Of a DNA stretch of 64,000 nt, positions 24,957-34,217 are shown piece by piece. Source of the DNA: Fusibacter paucivorans (GTDB lineage Bacteria > Bacillota > Clostridia > Peptostreptococcales > Acidaminobacteraceae); NCBI RefSeq assembly GCF_018390735.1, contig NZ_JAHBCL010000016.1:39561-103560 (forward strand), read 5' to 3'. Positions within the stretch are counted from its first letter, which is position 1; each line of letters opens with the position of its first letter. The translations under genes were made by a program, and so were the position numbers. The notes below the pieces were generated by a model, which saw nothing but the letters and a program-made list of their open reading frames with translations, made no database searches and was not told the DNA's origin.

Positions 24957-27206
24957 GTGCCAGAAACGATAGTGTTCAGCAAAATTAGAAATGGTGGAAT
25001 TTTTGAGGACGAGTTTAATGATTTGATAACGCATGGAAATGCTGAGATTGAGTTTAAGATGCAAAGCCAGTCTAGTGGCGGAATTGCAGTGCTTTATGCA
25101 CCAAATGGAACTGGGAAAACTAGTTTAAGCGAAGTTCTTGCATCTGAAAACTATTCTGAAGATAAGCACTTTATTGGAGAGTATAACGGAACTTCAATAC
25201 AGTGCAGTAATAATATGTTTCATGTCATTAAAGATCATATTAACCGTAATGTCATCCCGGGAGATACATCGGATTACTTAATCGGTGCCGACATAAGAAG
25301 AGAATATGAACTTAAGAAAAAAATAGCAGATGGTTTTACAAAGGCATTTGCTGAATTACCAAAGACAATTAAGAGTGATTATAAGGTAACGAAAGTTGGA
25401 GATTATCTTCTAAATAGGATTGTAAACGCTGATGCATTAAGATATATCAAAGATATTATTCCTACTAGAAGTCGAGGGAGAAATATTAATAAGGAAGAGT
25501 TTATCAATTTTATTTCTTCTACAGTGCCTTCTCTGATACCAGAAACTCTAAATGAAGAAAAATATCAATTTGTCATTGATGATTGTGGCGATAAGAAACT
25601 AATCGAGACGATTATGAGTATTTCTTTGGATGATATAGTTACTAACGCAGAAATTGCAATAATTGAGCAGAATGATGATGCTATTGGCGTAATAAAAAAA
25701 TATAGTAGTATGCAATCGTGTATAGTTTGTGATAATGACGAGTTTGACGCTTCAACTTTGCTTGAACGTAAAGAAGGGAATCGAAGGCGCATATACGAAA
25801 ATTTAGACACTAAAACAAAAGAACTTCTTGATAAAGTAATCAATGAACCCTCATTAAAAGTTACTGATCCATTTGATATTAGGGCAAAATTGATTATGTT
25901 TATTTCTAATGGTGAAATTGAATCCATACATGGGCTAAAAGAAGAAATTGAATTATATACTTCATTCGCGGCTAACAAGATAATAAACACCTTACTTAGT
26001 TGCTTTGAAGGGACTACAATGATTCAAGACTTTGCAACATATTCAACTCTATTAGAGTCACAGCCTCAAATTGATAGTGAAGAATTGCTATTTATTCAAG
26101 AAATAATTAGTGAAAATATAGGCCCAGAAATAACAATTGTTAGAGATGAAGAAAATGATAAAAACTTCAAGCTCATGTTAGGCGGACAAGAGTTTTTGGG
26201 TGTAGATAGGAATAAACTTCATCTAAGTACGGGGGAACAAAATTTCATTTCTTTAGCTTTTGAGTTACTGCTTGCGAGAAGAACTACTAAAGAATTTGTT
26301 GTAATGGATGATCCTATATCAAGTTTTGATTCGGTGTATAAAAATAAAATCGCATTTTGCATTGTCAAGTTTTTGGAGCACAAGAAGCAGATAATTCTTA
26401 CTCACAATACAGATTTAATACGTTTATTGGATGTGCAACAGAATGGCTGTTTTAACCTTTACATTATTAGGAATACGTCTGGAGGCAATAATGGGTTTAT
26501 CAAGGTGAACACAGAGGAAAAGGATATACTGATTAACCTAAATAAACTGGTTAAGTTATTCCAAAACAATAATAATGTGTTGAGTAATCATATTTTGGAT
26601 GAAAAGATGTTTTTAATGTCGATGATTCCTTTTATGAGAGGATACTCACATATTAGTAAAGATGGAGATGCTATCTATACTAGTCTTTCAAGTATTATGC
26701 ATGGCTATGAGTCCTCAAGTGTTGATATAACGGATTTTTATAAAAAGCTTTTCGGCTATCAATTTGCTAATACGCATGTTATCTCAGTAGATGATATATT
26801 GTCATTAGATTGTACTGATATAAATATTGTTGACAGTGAACAATACCCTTTGTTGGCGGAAACACTTAGGCAGACACTAATCTACTATTATTTAAGAATG
26901 AGAGTTGAAAAGGAACTTGTTGAAATTTTCAATGTTACAATAAATCCCAATCGCCCTTTGATGCTAAATCAAATTATTCGTAAAGCATTGCATTATAACC
27001 AAGGCGATCAGGATGAAGAATCGAAACGAAACTTTAAAGTATTCTTTACATCTAGAAAAACCCTTCTAAATGAATTTAACCATTTTGAAGGGAATATGAA
27101 TATTTTCCAGCCTGCTATTGATATTGCTCCTACAGTATTAAGAAGAGAAGTGACAGCGATAGAAGAGAAACTTTTACAAATTAGGATGCAGTATAGGCCA
27201 AATTAG
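24957..27206 (+). CDS. PrrC/RloC-like AAA_13 ATPase, candidate defence protein
   Basis: A 749-residue ABC/SMC-type ATPase starting at GTG 24957 after AAGGGGGAG. Walker A 'APNGTGKTS' (48-56), a CxxC pair at 255/258 in the insertion between ATPase halves, ABC signature 'LSTGEQN' (423-429), Walker B 'VVMDDPISSFD' (about 448-458) and an H-loop 'ILTHNTD'. The C-terminal 250 residues carry 'SRKTLLNEFNH' (R700, E706, H709). This order matches AAA_13 proteins such as PrrC and RloC; RloC carries a CxxC zinc hook at the equivalent place. Those proteins are toxin-type anticodon nucleases. Whether this one cuts tRNA is unknown. Lower G+C than its neighbours and an own promoter suggest cargo. Confidence 0.72.
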   Translation: MPETIVFSKIRNGGIFEDEFNDLITHGNAEIEFKMQSQSSGGIAVLYAPNGTGKTSLSEVLASENYSEDKHFIGEYNGTSIQCSNNMFHVIKDHINRNVIPGDTSDYLIGADIRREYELKKKIADGFTKAFAELPKTIKSDYKVTKVGDYLLNRIVNADALRYIKDIIPTRSRGRNINKEEFINFISSTVPSLIPETLNEEKYQFVIDDCGDKKLIETIMSISLDDIVTNAEIAIIEQNDDAIGVIKKYSSMQSCIVCDNDEFDASTLLERKEGNRRRIYENLDTKTKELLDKVINEPSLKVTDPFDIRAKLIMFISNGEIESIHGLKEEIELYTSFAANKIINTLLSCFEGTTMIQDFATYSTLLESQPQIDSEELLFIQEIISENIGPEITIVRDEENDKNFKLMLGGQEFLGVDRNKLHLSTGEQNFISLAFELLLARRTTKEFVVMDDPISSFDSVYKNKIAFCIVKFLEHKKQIILTHNTDLIRLLDVQQNGCFNLYIIRNTSGGNNGFIKVNTEEKDILINLNKLVKLFQNNNNVLSNHILDEKMFLMSMIPFMRGYSHISKDGDAIYTSLSSIMHGYESSSVDITDFYKKLFGYQFANTHVISVDDILSLDCTDINIVDSEQYPLLAETLRQTLIYYYLRMRVEKELVEIFNVTINPNRPLMLNQIIRKALHYNQGDQDEESKRNFKVFFTSRKTLLNEFNHFEGNMNIFQPAIDIAPTVLRREVTAIEEKLLQIRMQYRPN

Positions 27207-27246
27207 TCGTTTAACCTAAACTTGCACATAAAATAAAATCTAAATG

Positions 27247-27277
27247 ACAGTCTTTCGATAATGAGGGACTGTTTTTT
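27247..27277 (+). terminator. Terminator after the RloC-like gene (hairpin 5)
   Basis: ACAGTC (27247-27252) pairs with GACTGT (27267-27272), extended inward by weaker pairs, and is followed by six T. Confidence 0.7.
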
Positions 27278-27313
27278 GTTTACAGTGATGAATATTTGAA
27301 AAGGAGATTCCAA

Positions 27314-27445
27314 ATGAAGAAAGACTTTATCTTTAAGATAAATTCAATCTATAGAAATTTTGAAAAGCTAAACATCAATTCCTACATGAAATGCCGTCCA
27401 GTAAAAAGGACGGCGTTTCATCGTATAGGAACCAGAAGACAATAG
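27314..27445 (+). CDS. Small basic ORF upstream of the primase-like gene
   Basis: A 43-codon ORF with an AAGGAG site 9 bases upstream. The product is Lys/Arg-rich with no known motif. Its second half is also hairpin 6, so it could be a leader ORF whose translation affects that hairpin. No homologue comes to mind. Confidence 0.4.
   Translation: MKKDFIFKINSIYRNFEKLNINSYMKCRPVKRTAFHRIGTRRQ
27386..27421 (+). terminator. Hairpin 6 upstream of the TOPRIM gene
   Basis: Arms at 27386-27399 and 27408-27421 pair over 14 bp with one T-G pair around an 8-base loop (AGTAAAAA). There is no long T tract after it, so it may be an RNA-processing or attenuation element rather than a full terminator. Confidence 0.55.
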
Positions 27446-27455
27446 GCGGTGCATT

Positions 27456-28859
27456 ATGGGGACATACATTCATTTTACCGACGATCAAAAGCAAAGAGCC
27501 AATAGCGTAGATCTTGTTGAATTTTTAAAAATGCAAGGTGAGACACTTTTGTCTTCCGGAAGAGAGAAGCGCCTTGAAAGTAACCACAGTGTAACTGTGC
27601 GAGGGAATGAGTGGTTTGATCATGCAACTAAGGAAGGTGGACTTGCGATAGATTTCGTTCAATATTTCTATGGGCATACATTTCCTGATGCGGTTACAAT
27701 GCTTCTTAACGGCGAGCAATGCATTCCGTACATCAAGGCAAAAAATTATCAAGAGACTAAAAAACCATTTAAACTTCCGCCGTGCAATAATGACATGCGA
27801 AGATTATTTGCATATTTAACCAAGCATAGATTAATAGATCCTGAAGTGGTGAGTTTCTTTGTCAAAGAAAGGCTTATTTATGAAAGCAAGGAGCTGACTG
27901 CTGATGAATCAAAGGAATATCATAATGCCGTGTTTGTGGGCTATGATGAAAATGGTGTTTCAAAGCATGCTCATAAGAGAGGGCTCTACTCGGAAGGAAA
28001 AGGCTACAAGGGGAATATCGACAGTAGCAATCCATGTTATAGTTTTCATCACATCGGAAACAGCAATCGCGTATATGTGTTTGAGGCTCCTATTGATCTA
28101 CTGTCATTTATCACAATGCATAAAGAATCGGGCTGGAGAAAACATAGCTACCTTGCACTTTGTGGTTTATCAGAACAGGCACTTTTCAAAACCCTTGAGA
28201 GTAATGCAGAATTAACGCATGTTGTTTTGTGCTTGGATCATGATGCGGCTGGGATTGAAGCTTGCGAGAAAATTGAAGACATGCTTGCTGAGAAAAATAA
28301 AAGTTGTAGCAAATTACAGCCTTGTTTCAAGGATTGGAATGAAGACTTAAGAGCTAAACAGAACTTAGTTGCGATTCCGTCTGAGGAGCACCCACAACAT
28401 CGAATGAAAAATGATCTGTGCGAAGAAATACTGATTCTCATGAAAGATATGGGATCGATGAATCTAGGGTATTCCGATGGTGAAGATATACTGAAGCAAG
28501 CTCAAGTAAAAAATGAAAATCAAGCTGAAGCCATGAAGTTGGCATCAGCTGTTTTTTTATGTCTAGCATTGAAAGAACATCGGCGATTAGGTCATCAGAT
28601 GACGGCAGAAGAAATCGTTCAAAGTATGAGTGAGCAGTTTCGTGCATATCAAAATCGGAGCCGATGGGATCCTACATTCTCTGAAGTATCCGATGAGTTT
28701 TCTAGAATAAAAATGAATGCAGAACCCATTGATGAAACAGAAGTATTGAGCTATGTCATTAGATTTCAGAAAGTTGCTTTAGCCCTTCTGAAATCTACGA
28801 TTAAGCGAGAACTTCTTGTGCAAAAGCAGATACAGACTCAATCACTTAATATGGCATGA
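27456..28859 (+). CDS. DUF3991/TOPRIM-domain primase-like protein
   Basis: A 467-residue protein. The N-terminal 110 residues resemble the zinc-finger/DUF3991 region of mobile-element primases ('FDHATKEGGLAIDFVQYFY'). A TOPRIM fold follows, with 'VFEAPIDLLS' giving the catalytic Glu and 'LCLDHDAAGIEA' the DxD-type acidic motif. The C-terminal third is helical. Such proteins are thought to prime or process transferred single-stranded DNA in the recipient. It lies between the relaxase and the VirD4 gene. Confidence 0.78.
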   Translation: MGTYIHFTDDQKQRANSVDLVEFLKMQGETLLSSGREKRLESNHSVTVRGNEWFDHATKEGGLAIDFVQYFYGHTFPDAVTMLLNGEQCIPYIKAKNYQETKKPFKLPPCNNDMRRLFAYLTKHRLIDPEVVSFFVKERLIYESKELTADESKEYHNAVFVGYDENGVSKHAHKRGLYSEGKGYKGNIDSSNPCYSFHHIGNSNRVYVFEAPIDLLSFITMHKESGWRKHSYLALCGLSEQALFKTLESNAELTHVVLCLDHDAAGIEACEKIEDMLAEKNKSCSKLQPCFKDWNEDLRAKQNLVAIPSEEHPQHRMKNDLCEEILILMKDMGSMNLGYSDGEDILKQAQVKNENQAEAMKLASAVFLCLALKEHRRLGHQMTAEEIVQSMSEQFRAYQNRSRWDPTFSEVSDEFSRIKMNAEPIDETEVLSYVIRFQKVALALLKSTIKRELLVQKQIQTQSLNMA

Positions 28860-28863
28860 AATT

Positions 28864-28897
28864 ATGAGGTGTGGGAGAAATCTCATGCCTCATTTTT
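28864..28897 (+). terminator. Terminator-like hairpin 7 before VirD4
   Basis: A stem of about 13 bp (28864-28876 with 28881-28893, three G-T pairs) capped by a GAAA tetraloop and followed by five T. It lies in the 55-base gap before the coupling-protein gene. Confidence 0.68.
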
Positions 28898-28914
28898 ATG
28901 AAAGGATGTGAAAA

Positions 28915-30762
28915 ATGAATTCTCAATTATACATGTTAATAGCTGCTGCAGCCGTTATGTTCTCTGTTATCGGTGGACTGTCCTTACTAGCCCATTACTA
29001 TACTTTAAATGGTATCAAATCCAAAACCGTTGGGGATGGACAGCATGGTGTTGCAAGATTTGCAACGAAAAAGGAAATTGAAAGCACTTATCATCATATA
29101 CCATTCAAGGTTAAAGAGTGGCGACAAGGTATCAACCTACCAATTGATGAAAAAGGCAATCCGATGCAAGGACTAATAATTGGATGCAAAGAATCAAATA
29201 ACATGGTGACAGGTCTTGTGGATCCTGGAGATGTCCACTGTTTAATGATTGGTGCGGCAGGTGTTGGTAAGACGGCATATTTTCTATATCCGAATCTAGA
29301 ATATGCCTGTGCTAGTGGAATGTCATTCATTACAACTGATACCAAGGGTGACCTCGCAAGAAATTATGGGATAATAGCTAAGGAGAGTTACGGCTATAAT
29401 ATTGCGGTCATTGACTTGCGTAATCCAACCAGAAGTGATGGGAATAACTTGCTCCATCTAGTCAACAAATACATGGATTATTATCGGGAAGATAACTGCA
29501 ATTACTCAGCGAAAGCAAAGGCGGAGAAATATGCAAAGATCATTTCCAAAACGATTATCTCGACCGATGGAAACAATGCTGCAATGGGGCAGAATGCTTT
29601 CTTCTATGATGCAGCAGAAGGGCTCCTCACATCTGTAATTCTACTAATTGCAGAATTTCTCCCACCAACAATTGAGGACGGCAAAAATGTCGACAAGCGG
29701 CACATCATTTCAGTCTTCAAAATGGTGCAAGACCTTATGGCACCGAGCAAGATCAAAGGGAAAAGTCAATTTCAACTTTTAATGGATAAGCTGCCACCAA
29801 ACCATAAGGCAAAGTGGTTCGCTGGAGCAGCCCTTAATTCGGCTGAACAAGCTATGGCATCTGTGCTCTCAACGGTACTATCAAGGCTAAATGCATTTCT
29901 GGATTCTGAGATGGAGCAGATCCTTTGTTTTGATACAGCAATTGATGCGGAAACTTTCTGTAACGAGAAATCAGCAATCTTTCTCATTCTCCCGGAGGAA
30001 GATAATACAAAGTACTTTATGGTGTCGCTATTCTTACAACAATTTTACCGAGAGATGCTTACTGTTGCAGATGAAAACGGTGGTAAGCTCCCAAATAGAG
30101 TAATGATATACGCAGATGAAATCGGAACAATTCCAAAGATTGAGTCTTTTGAAATGATGTTATCTGCTGGTCGTTCGAGAAGGATATCCGTGATTCCAAT
30201 TATACAATCATTCGCTCAGCTTGATAGAAATTATGGAAAAGAAGGAAGTCAAATTATTACAGACAACTGTCAGCTTACTATTTTCGGAGGATTTGCGCCA
30301 AACTCTGAAACGGCACAGGTGCTCTCTAAGGCTTTGGGCAGCAGAACGGTGATGAGTGGAAGTATTAGTCGAGGTAAAAATGATCCATCTCAAAGTCTAC
30401 AGATGATAGAAAGACCGCTACTTACAGCGGATGAATTAAAAGCATTACCCAAAGGAAACTTTGTTGTTATGAAAACAGGTGTGCATCCAATGAAAACAAA
30501 GCTAAGGCTCTTCTTGGACTGGGGAATTACATTTGAAAAGATATATGAAACTGAGGAGAAGTCCCATCGTAAAGTTCACTACGCTAATAAAGAGGAGCTT
30601 GAAGAAAACATCATAAGGCATACGATGGCATTGGATGTTGATGACGAGGTAGATAATAATGAGAATCCTGAAACTGCTAAGCGAGGTGGGACACTTCATT
30701 ATCCTGTGATGGATCCAAGCGATGAATTTGCTGTGAAGAGAAAATCAATTATTAGAACATAG
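28915..30762 (+). CDS. VirD4/TraG type IV coupling ATPase
   Basis: A 615-residue membrane-anchored ATPase linking the relaxosome to the T4SS channel. An N-terminal membrane helix (about 4-27) is followed by Walker A 'GAAGVGKTA' (113-121), and the Walker B region 'MIYADEIGTIPKI' (near 400) precedes the typical 'SAGRSRRISVIPIIQSFAQL'. The C-terminal 60 residues are acidic. Length and motifs match TraG/VirD4 of Gram-positive ICEs. Confidence 0.92.
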   Translation: MNSQLYMLIAAAAVMFSVIGGLSLLAHYYTLNGIKSKTVGDGQHGVARFATKKEIESTYHHIPFKVKEWRQGINLPIDEKGNPMQGLIIGCKESNNMVTGLVDPGDVHCLMIGAAGVGKTAYFLYPNLEYACASGMSFITTDTKGDLARNYGIIAKESYGYNIAVIDLRNPTRSDGNNLLHLVNKYMDYYREDNCNYSAKAKAEKYAKIISKTIISTDGNNAAMGQNAFFYDAAEGLLTSVILLIAEFLPPTIEDGKNVDKRHIISVFKMVQDLMAPSKIKGKSQFQLLMDKLPPNHKAKWFAGAALNSAEQAMASVLSTVLSRLNAFLDSEMEQILCFDTAIDAETFCNEKSAIFLILPEEDNTKYFMVSLFLQQFYREMLTVADENGGKLPNRVMIYADEIGTIPKIESFEMMLSAGRSRRISVIPIIQSFAQLDRNYGKEGSQIITDNCQLTIFGGFAPNSETAQVLSKALGSRTVMSGSISRGKNDPSQSLQMIERPLLTADELKALPKGNFVVMKTGVHPMKTKLRLFLDWGITFEKIYETEEKSHRKVHYANKEELEENIIRHTMALDVDDEVDNNENPETAKRGGTLHYPVMDPSDEFAVKRKSIIRT

Positions 30763-30775
30763 GGAGGTGAAACCG

Positions 30776-31030
30776 TTGAGCTTCTTCGGGAATTTATACA
30801 GAGAAGAAATATCCTCTCGAGCCAAAGCAGTATATATGTATTTGAAAGACAGAAGCAATGCAGAAGGCGAATGTTGGCCAGCCATAAAAACCATTGCCAG
30901 AGATACATCAATGTCTGTCAGTACGGTAAAACGAGCTCTAGATGATTTGTTGAAGTGTGGATTACTTCGAAAGGAATGCCGTTATAGGGAGAATGGCAGC
31001 AATTCTTCAAATCGATATTTTTTAAAATAG
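30776..31030 (+). CDS. Winged helix-turn-helix protein (replication-initiator-like DnaD/RepA_N fragment)
   Basis: An 84-residue protein from TTG 30776, 8 bases after GGGAGG. 'SSRAKAVYMYLKDRS', 'CWPAIKTIARDTSMSVSTVKRALDDL' and 'GLLRKE' form a helix-turn-helix of the type found at the C-terminus of element replication proteins. It immediately follows VirD4. It likely binds DNA; the target may be the inverted repeat just downstream. Confidence 0.7.
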   Translation: MSFFGNLYREEISSRAKAVYMYLKDRSNAEGECWPAIKTIARDTSMSVSTVKRALDDLLKCGLLRKECRYRENGSNSSNRYFLK

Positions 31031-31040
31031 AAATATGAAA

Positions 31041-31096
31041 GTCCACGAAAAATCTACAGTTTTCCGCCAAGGGGAAGATATGCCTTTTTCGTGGAC
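31041..31096. repeat. 12-bp perfect inverted repeat after the HTH gene
   Basis: GTCCACGAAAAA (31041-31052) and TTTTTCGTGGAC (31085-31096) are exact reverse complements 32 bases apart, beginning 10 bases after the HTH stop. It could be a terminator-like hairpin or a binding site. A 62-codon frame across it (from 31035) has no ribosome binding site and is doubtful. Confidence 0.7.
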
Positions 31097-31305
31097 TGAG
31101 GTGGGGTTCATGATGGACTACCCAGAAGGAGTCACTTTAAGAATTAAACTAAAATCAGAAAAAGAAGAAAATATAGTGAAAGTATGTATTGGGCTTTTAA
31201 GTTTGCTTTGGAACTCGGAATGAGCATAGGTGCAAAGTTTCATTCAAAACCTCAGATAATACTTAATTACGATTATTAGATAATTTGTCACTCAACTTCA
31301 AATAA

Positions 31306-31878
31306 TTATTCTTTTTGAAGTAATTTCTGAAATCCGTAGAATGAGGCAGTGCTCAAAATATTAACAACTTCCGTTTCAGTAAGGTTCACTCCGTTTTTTA
31401 AATACTTTAAATAAGCTGCGATTAGTCCTGCAACGTAAAACTCTACATATAGTTCAAGTTCATCCTTTTGTATATTCAAACCTTCAAACATGGATTCTAT
31501 TGCAACGCTTTTTGCTATATCTTTGATTTCTTCCCAGAAAAAAGCATAAGAAGGCATTTTGGCAATTTGTCGATATAGATCAATATCACGTTGAATCAAT
31601 ACATTGAGTGATTCGAATAAAGCAAAAACATCAAAAGATCTATCAAAAAAATCATTCTTTTCTAGTATCAAAACAAAATCATTAATGAGACTTTTATAAA
31701 ATTCATCCATGATTGCTTCTGGAGAATCATAGTGGAGGTAAAAGGTTTTTCGGTCAATATTGGCGCGCTTAGCGATGTTTGTAACAGTAATTTTTTGTGA
31801 TTTATTTTCTTTAAGCATTGAGAAAAAAGCTTCTCGAATTGCCGCTTTTGTCTTTGTAATTCTTCTATCTTGAGTCAT
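31306..31878 (-). CDS. TetR/AcrR family transcriptional regulator
   Basis: A 190-residue regulator, the only clear minus-strand gene. The N-terminal helix-turn-helix reads 'KTKAAIREAFFSMLKE' then 'ITVTNIAKRANIDRKTFYLHYDS', a textbook TetR DNA-binding domain; the rest is the ligand-binding helical domain. I start at the ATG at 31878 (GTGGGG upstream); a longer frame to 31986 adds residues unlike the family. It is divergent from the lipid-gene cluster and is the obvious candidate to control it through the shared upstream region. Confidence 0.9.
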   Translation of the reverse strand: MTQDRRITKTKAAIREAFFSMLKENKSQKITVTNIAKRANIDRKTFYLHYDSPEAIMDEFYKSLINDFVLILEKNDFFDRSFDVFALFESLNVLIQRDIDLYRQIAKMPSYAFFWEEIKDIAKSVAIESMFEGLNIQKDELELYVEFYVAGLIAAYLKYLKNGVNLTETEVVNILSTASFYGFQKLLQKE

Positions 31879-31901
31879 AAAAACCCCACTTTCATCGAAT
31901 G

Positions 31902-31965
31902 TGTAGATTATTCTACAGTAGTCGATACACTGGCAATTGAATACCTCTCTATAGACTATTATAAT
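31902..31965 (+). promoter_or_regulatory. Divergent control region: operator-like palindrome and promoter
   Basis: TGTAGA (31902-31907) and TCTACA (31912-31917) form a palindrome with a 4-base centre just upstream of the TetR start. A good plus-strand promoter follows: TTGAAT (31937-31942), 17 bases, TATAAT (31960-31965). The operator assignment is inference. Confidence 0.55.
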
Positions 31966-32019
31966 GCACATATATAGAAAAATCAACAGATGAGGAATAA
32001 AAGGAGGTGCTTGTTAAAT

Positions 32020-32520
32020 ATGGATTTAAAAGAATGTGTACTAATTATTGAGAGGGACATCAAACAGATGTGTGAAGATTCACGGTTCTCACAAACGATT
32101 AAATATAGGCAACATGGAAGTGTAAATATATATGAACACAGTATTGCTGTAGCATATGCGAGTTGTTGGATTTCATGTAAATTCAATTTTAAGGTAGATT
32201 ATGATTCACTGATTAGAGGTGCTCTGCTACACGATTACTTTTTATACGATTGGCATGATAAAAATAATGGATATCGACTGCATGGCTTTTTCCATCCTCG
32301 AAAAGCTTTGAAGAATGCTTTAGAGGATTTTGAACTGACAGCAAAAGAGGAAAATATTATACTTCGACATATGTTTCCGCTAACACTTATTCCACCATAT
32401 TATCTAGAGAGTTGGATTATATGTGCTGCCGATAAATTCTGCGCTCTAAGAGAAACTTTATCTATGGAAGATATAAAGCTAAAAAAAGGGATTGGAGCTC
32501 ATTTGTATGATTTTAAGTGA
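32020..32520 (+). CDS. HD-domain phosphohydrolase
   Basis: A 166-residue protein. His in 'IYEHSIAVAYAS', the HD pair in 'GALLHDYFLYDW', a later His in 'RHMFPL' and Asp in 'ICAADKFCAL' form the HD-superfamily metal site. The substrate is not evident; some HD proteins hydrolyse nucleotides or phosphorylated lipids. It opens the presumed TetR-controlled operon and overlaps the next gene. Confidence 0.75.
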   Translation: MDLKECVLIIERDIKQMCEDSRFSQTIKYRQHGSVNIYEHSIAVAYASCWISCKFNFKVDYDSLIRGALLHDYFLYDWHDKNNGYRLHGFFHPRKALKNALEDFELTAKEENIILRHMFPLTLIPPYYLESWIICAADKFCALRETLSMEDIKLKKGIGAHLYDFK

Positions 32521-33298
32521 ATTATTTCTTTGGTTCTTTTTCTATAGCATATTAGGATGGCTTTATGAATCTCTTTTCTGCTCGATTTTTGGAGAGCGAC
32601 GATTTATAAACCGTGGATTTTTACTTGGGCCATATTGCCCTATATATGGAACTGGTGCAATTTTGTGTTGGATAGTGTTAAAGAACAATACTAATATTTT
32701 TGAGGTTTTTGTAATTGCAGCGGTTTTATGCAGTATCGTAGAATATACTACCTCTTACTGCATGGAGAAAATTTTTCATGCTAGATGGTGGGATTATAGC
32801 AATATGCCTTTTCAGCTACATGGAAGGATTTGCTTATATGGAGGTATTATTTTTGGTAGCGGTGTTGTAATTATCAGATTTTTAGTGCAACCCAATATTA
32901 TGAAGTTTACCGCTCTTATAAATGAAAGCTTGCTAAACGGATTAGCACTTGGTCTTTTGATTATCATAGGGATTGACACTGTTATTACAATCGGTAACTG
33001 GAAAGGACTTAATAAACATCTGAGCATACTCCATAATGCAATTTATGATAAAGCTGATGGAACATTTTCTAAGCTCACTGATCAGTTTTGGAGTATACCA
33101 GTTTCATCTGTCATTGAAAAAGGTCATGGGCTTTTTATCAGAGTCCAAAACATTAATGTAAAATTTGAATCAAATGAATTGCGGTTTTTTAAAGCATTCC
33201 CAAACATCCAGATTCTTGGTTATGAAGAAATACTCAAACGGTTGCAGATAAAAGAAAAGATTAAAAAACTTTCTGCAAAGAAAAAGATAGAAGACTAG
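32507..33298 (+). CDS. PF06541-type multispanning membrane protein (putative ABC transporter type IV)
   Basis: A 263-residue protein whose N-terminus 'FLWFFFYSILGWLYESLF' and following 'NRGFLLGPYCPIYG' are the family hallmarks. Five or so membrane helices occupy residues 1-170; the C-terminal third is soluble and basic. ATG 32507, within the end of the HD gene, follows GGAG. Despite the family name no ATPase partner is nearby. Function unknown; often found beside HD-domain genes. Confidence 0.8.
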   Translation: MILSELFLWFFFYSILGWLYESLFCSIFGERRFINRGFLLGPYCPIYGTGAILCWIVLKNNTNIFEVFVIAAVLCSIVEYTTSYCMEKIFHARWWDYSNMPFQLHGRICLYGGIIFGSGVVIIRFLVQPNIMKFTALINESLLNGLALGLLIIIGIDTVITIGNWKGLNKHLSILHNAIYDKADGTFSKLTDQFWSIPVSSVIEKGHGLFIRVQNINVKFESNELRFFKAFPNIQILGYEEILKRLQIKEKIKKLSAKKKIED

Positions 33299-33367
33299 AT
33301 GAATCAACTGTTATCTGGGTAGAGAATGTGTTTCAGAATAAATAATAGGATAAGGTGATAATAAAAT

Positions 33368-34081
33368 ATGGATCAGAGTAGTATACCTAACCATTTGGCG
33401 ATTATTGTTGATGGAAACAGAAGATGGGCGAGAAAACGCAACATGCCTGCCTTTATGGGGCATAAGCATGGATTTGAACGTATGGAAAACGTGATTGAGT
33501 ATGCAGTAAATTTAGGCGTTTCGTATATAAGTCTCTTCGTATTTTCGACTGAGAATTTTAACAGAGATGATAAAGAAATTGATTACTTGATGGATCTTTT
33601 TTGTAAGAATTTTTCTAAGCTGGGTCTAAAAATGAAAAAAGAGAACATTAAAGCTGTTTTTTCCGGAAGAAGAGATGGACTTGTTCCTTACGTAATTGAT
33701 GCCATGGATTATTTATCATCTGAAACACAAGATTGTACAGCATCAACTGTTAATTTCTGTCTTAATTATGGAGGAAAAGCAGAAATTGTCGATGCTTGCA
33801 AAGAAATTGCTGTTGAAGTAAATAATAAAGCTTTGCTTATAGAAGATATCAATGAGACAATTTTTACCCGATACCTTTATACCGATTTACCGCCGATAGA
33901 TTTACTGATACGCACAAGCGGAGAAGTTCGTATCAGTAATTTTATGCTGTGGCAGCTTGCTTATTCAGAAATGTATTTTATCGACGTTCTTTTCCCTGAT
34001 TTTGATGAGAACTGTTTTAATGAAGCGCTCAGTGCTTATCAATGTCGAAGTCGTCGTTTTGGAGGAGATTCTCACAAATAA
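33368..34081 (+). CDS. Cis-prenyltransferase (UppS-like), accessory copy
   Basis: A 237-residue enzyme with all family regions: 'IIVDGNRRWARKR' (catalytic Asp and phosphate binding; canonical is DGNGRWA, so Gly is Arg here), 'GHKHGFERMENVIEYA', 'FVFSTENFNR' and 'DLLIRTSGEVRISNFMLWQL'. It condenses isoprenyl diphosphates into polyprenyl diphosphate, the precursor of the undecaprenyl lipid carrier. Cells carry an essential uppS near cdsA, so this copy, set among lipid-modifying genes, is probably an accessory enzyme of altered chain length or regulation. Confidence 0.85.
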   Translation: MDQSSIPNHLAIIVDGNRRWARKRNMPAFMGHKHGFERMENVIEYAVNLGVSYISLFVFSTENFNRDDKEIDYLMDLFCKNFSKLGLKMKKENIKAVFSGRRDGLVPYVIDAMDYLSSETQDCTASTVNFCLNYGGKAEIVDACKEIAVEVNNKALLIEDINETIFTRYLYTDLPPIDLLIRTSGEVRISNFMLWQLAYSEMYFIDVLFPDFDENCFNEALSAYQCRSRRFGGDSHK

Positions 34082-34217
34082 AGGGAATGTTTACAATAAA
34101 TATCTTAGATTCACTAAAATTTTACTTGATAGGTGACGAGTATGCTAAAGAACTAATATGCGCAAAAGATGATGTTTTATTATTACAATATTAGAAGAAT
34201 TAGAAAGGGAGTGAAAA

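Noticed and set aside
31035..31223. 62-codon plus-strand frame after the HTH gene
   Set aside because: No ribosome binding site and it spans a 12-bp perfect inverted repeat; more likely non-coding.
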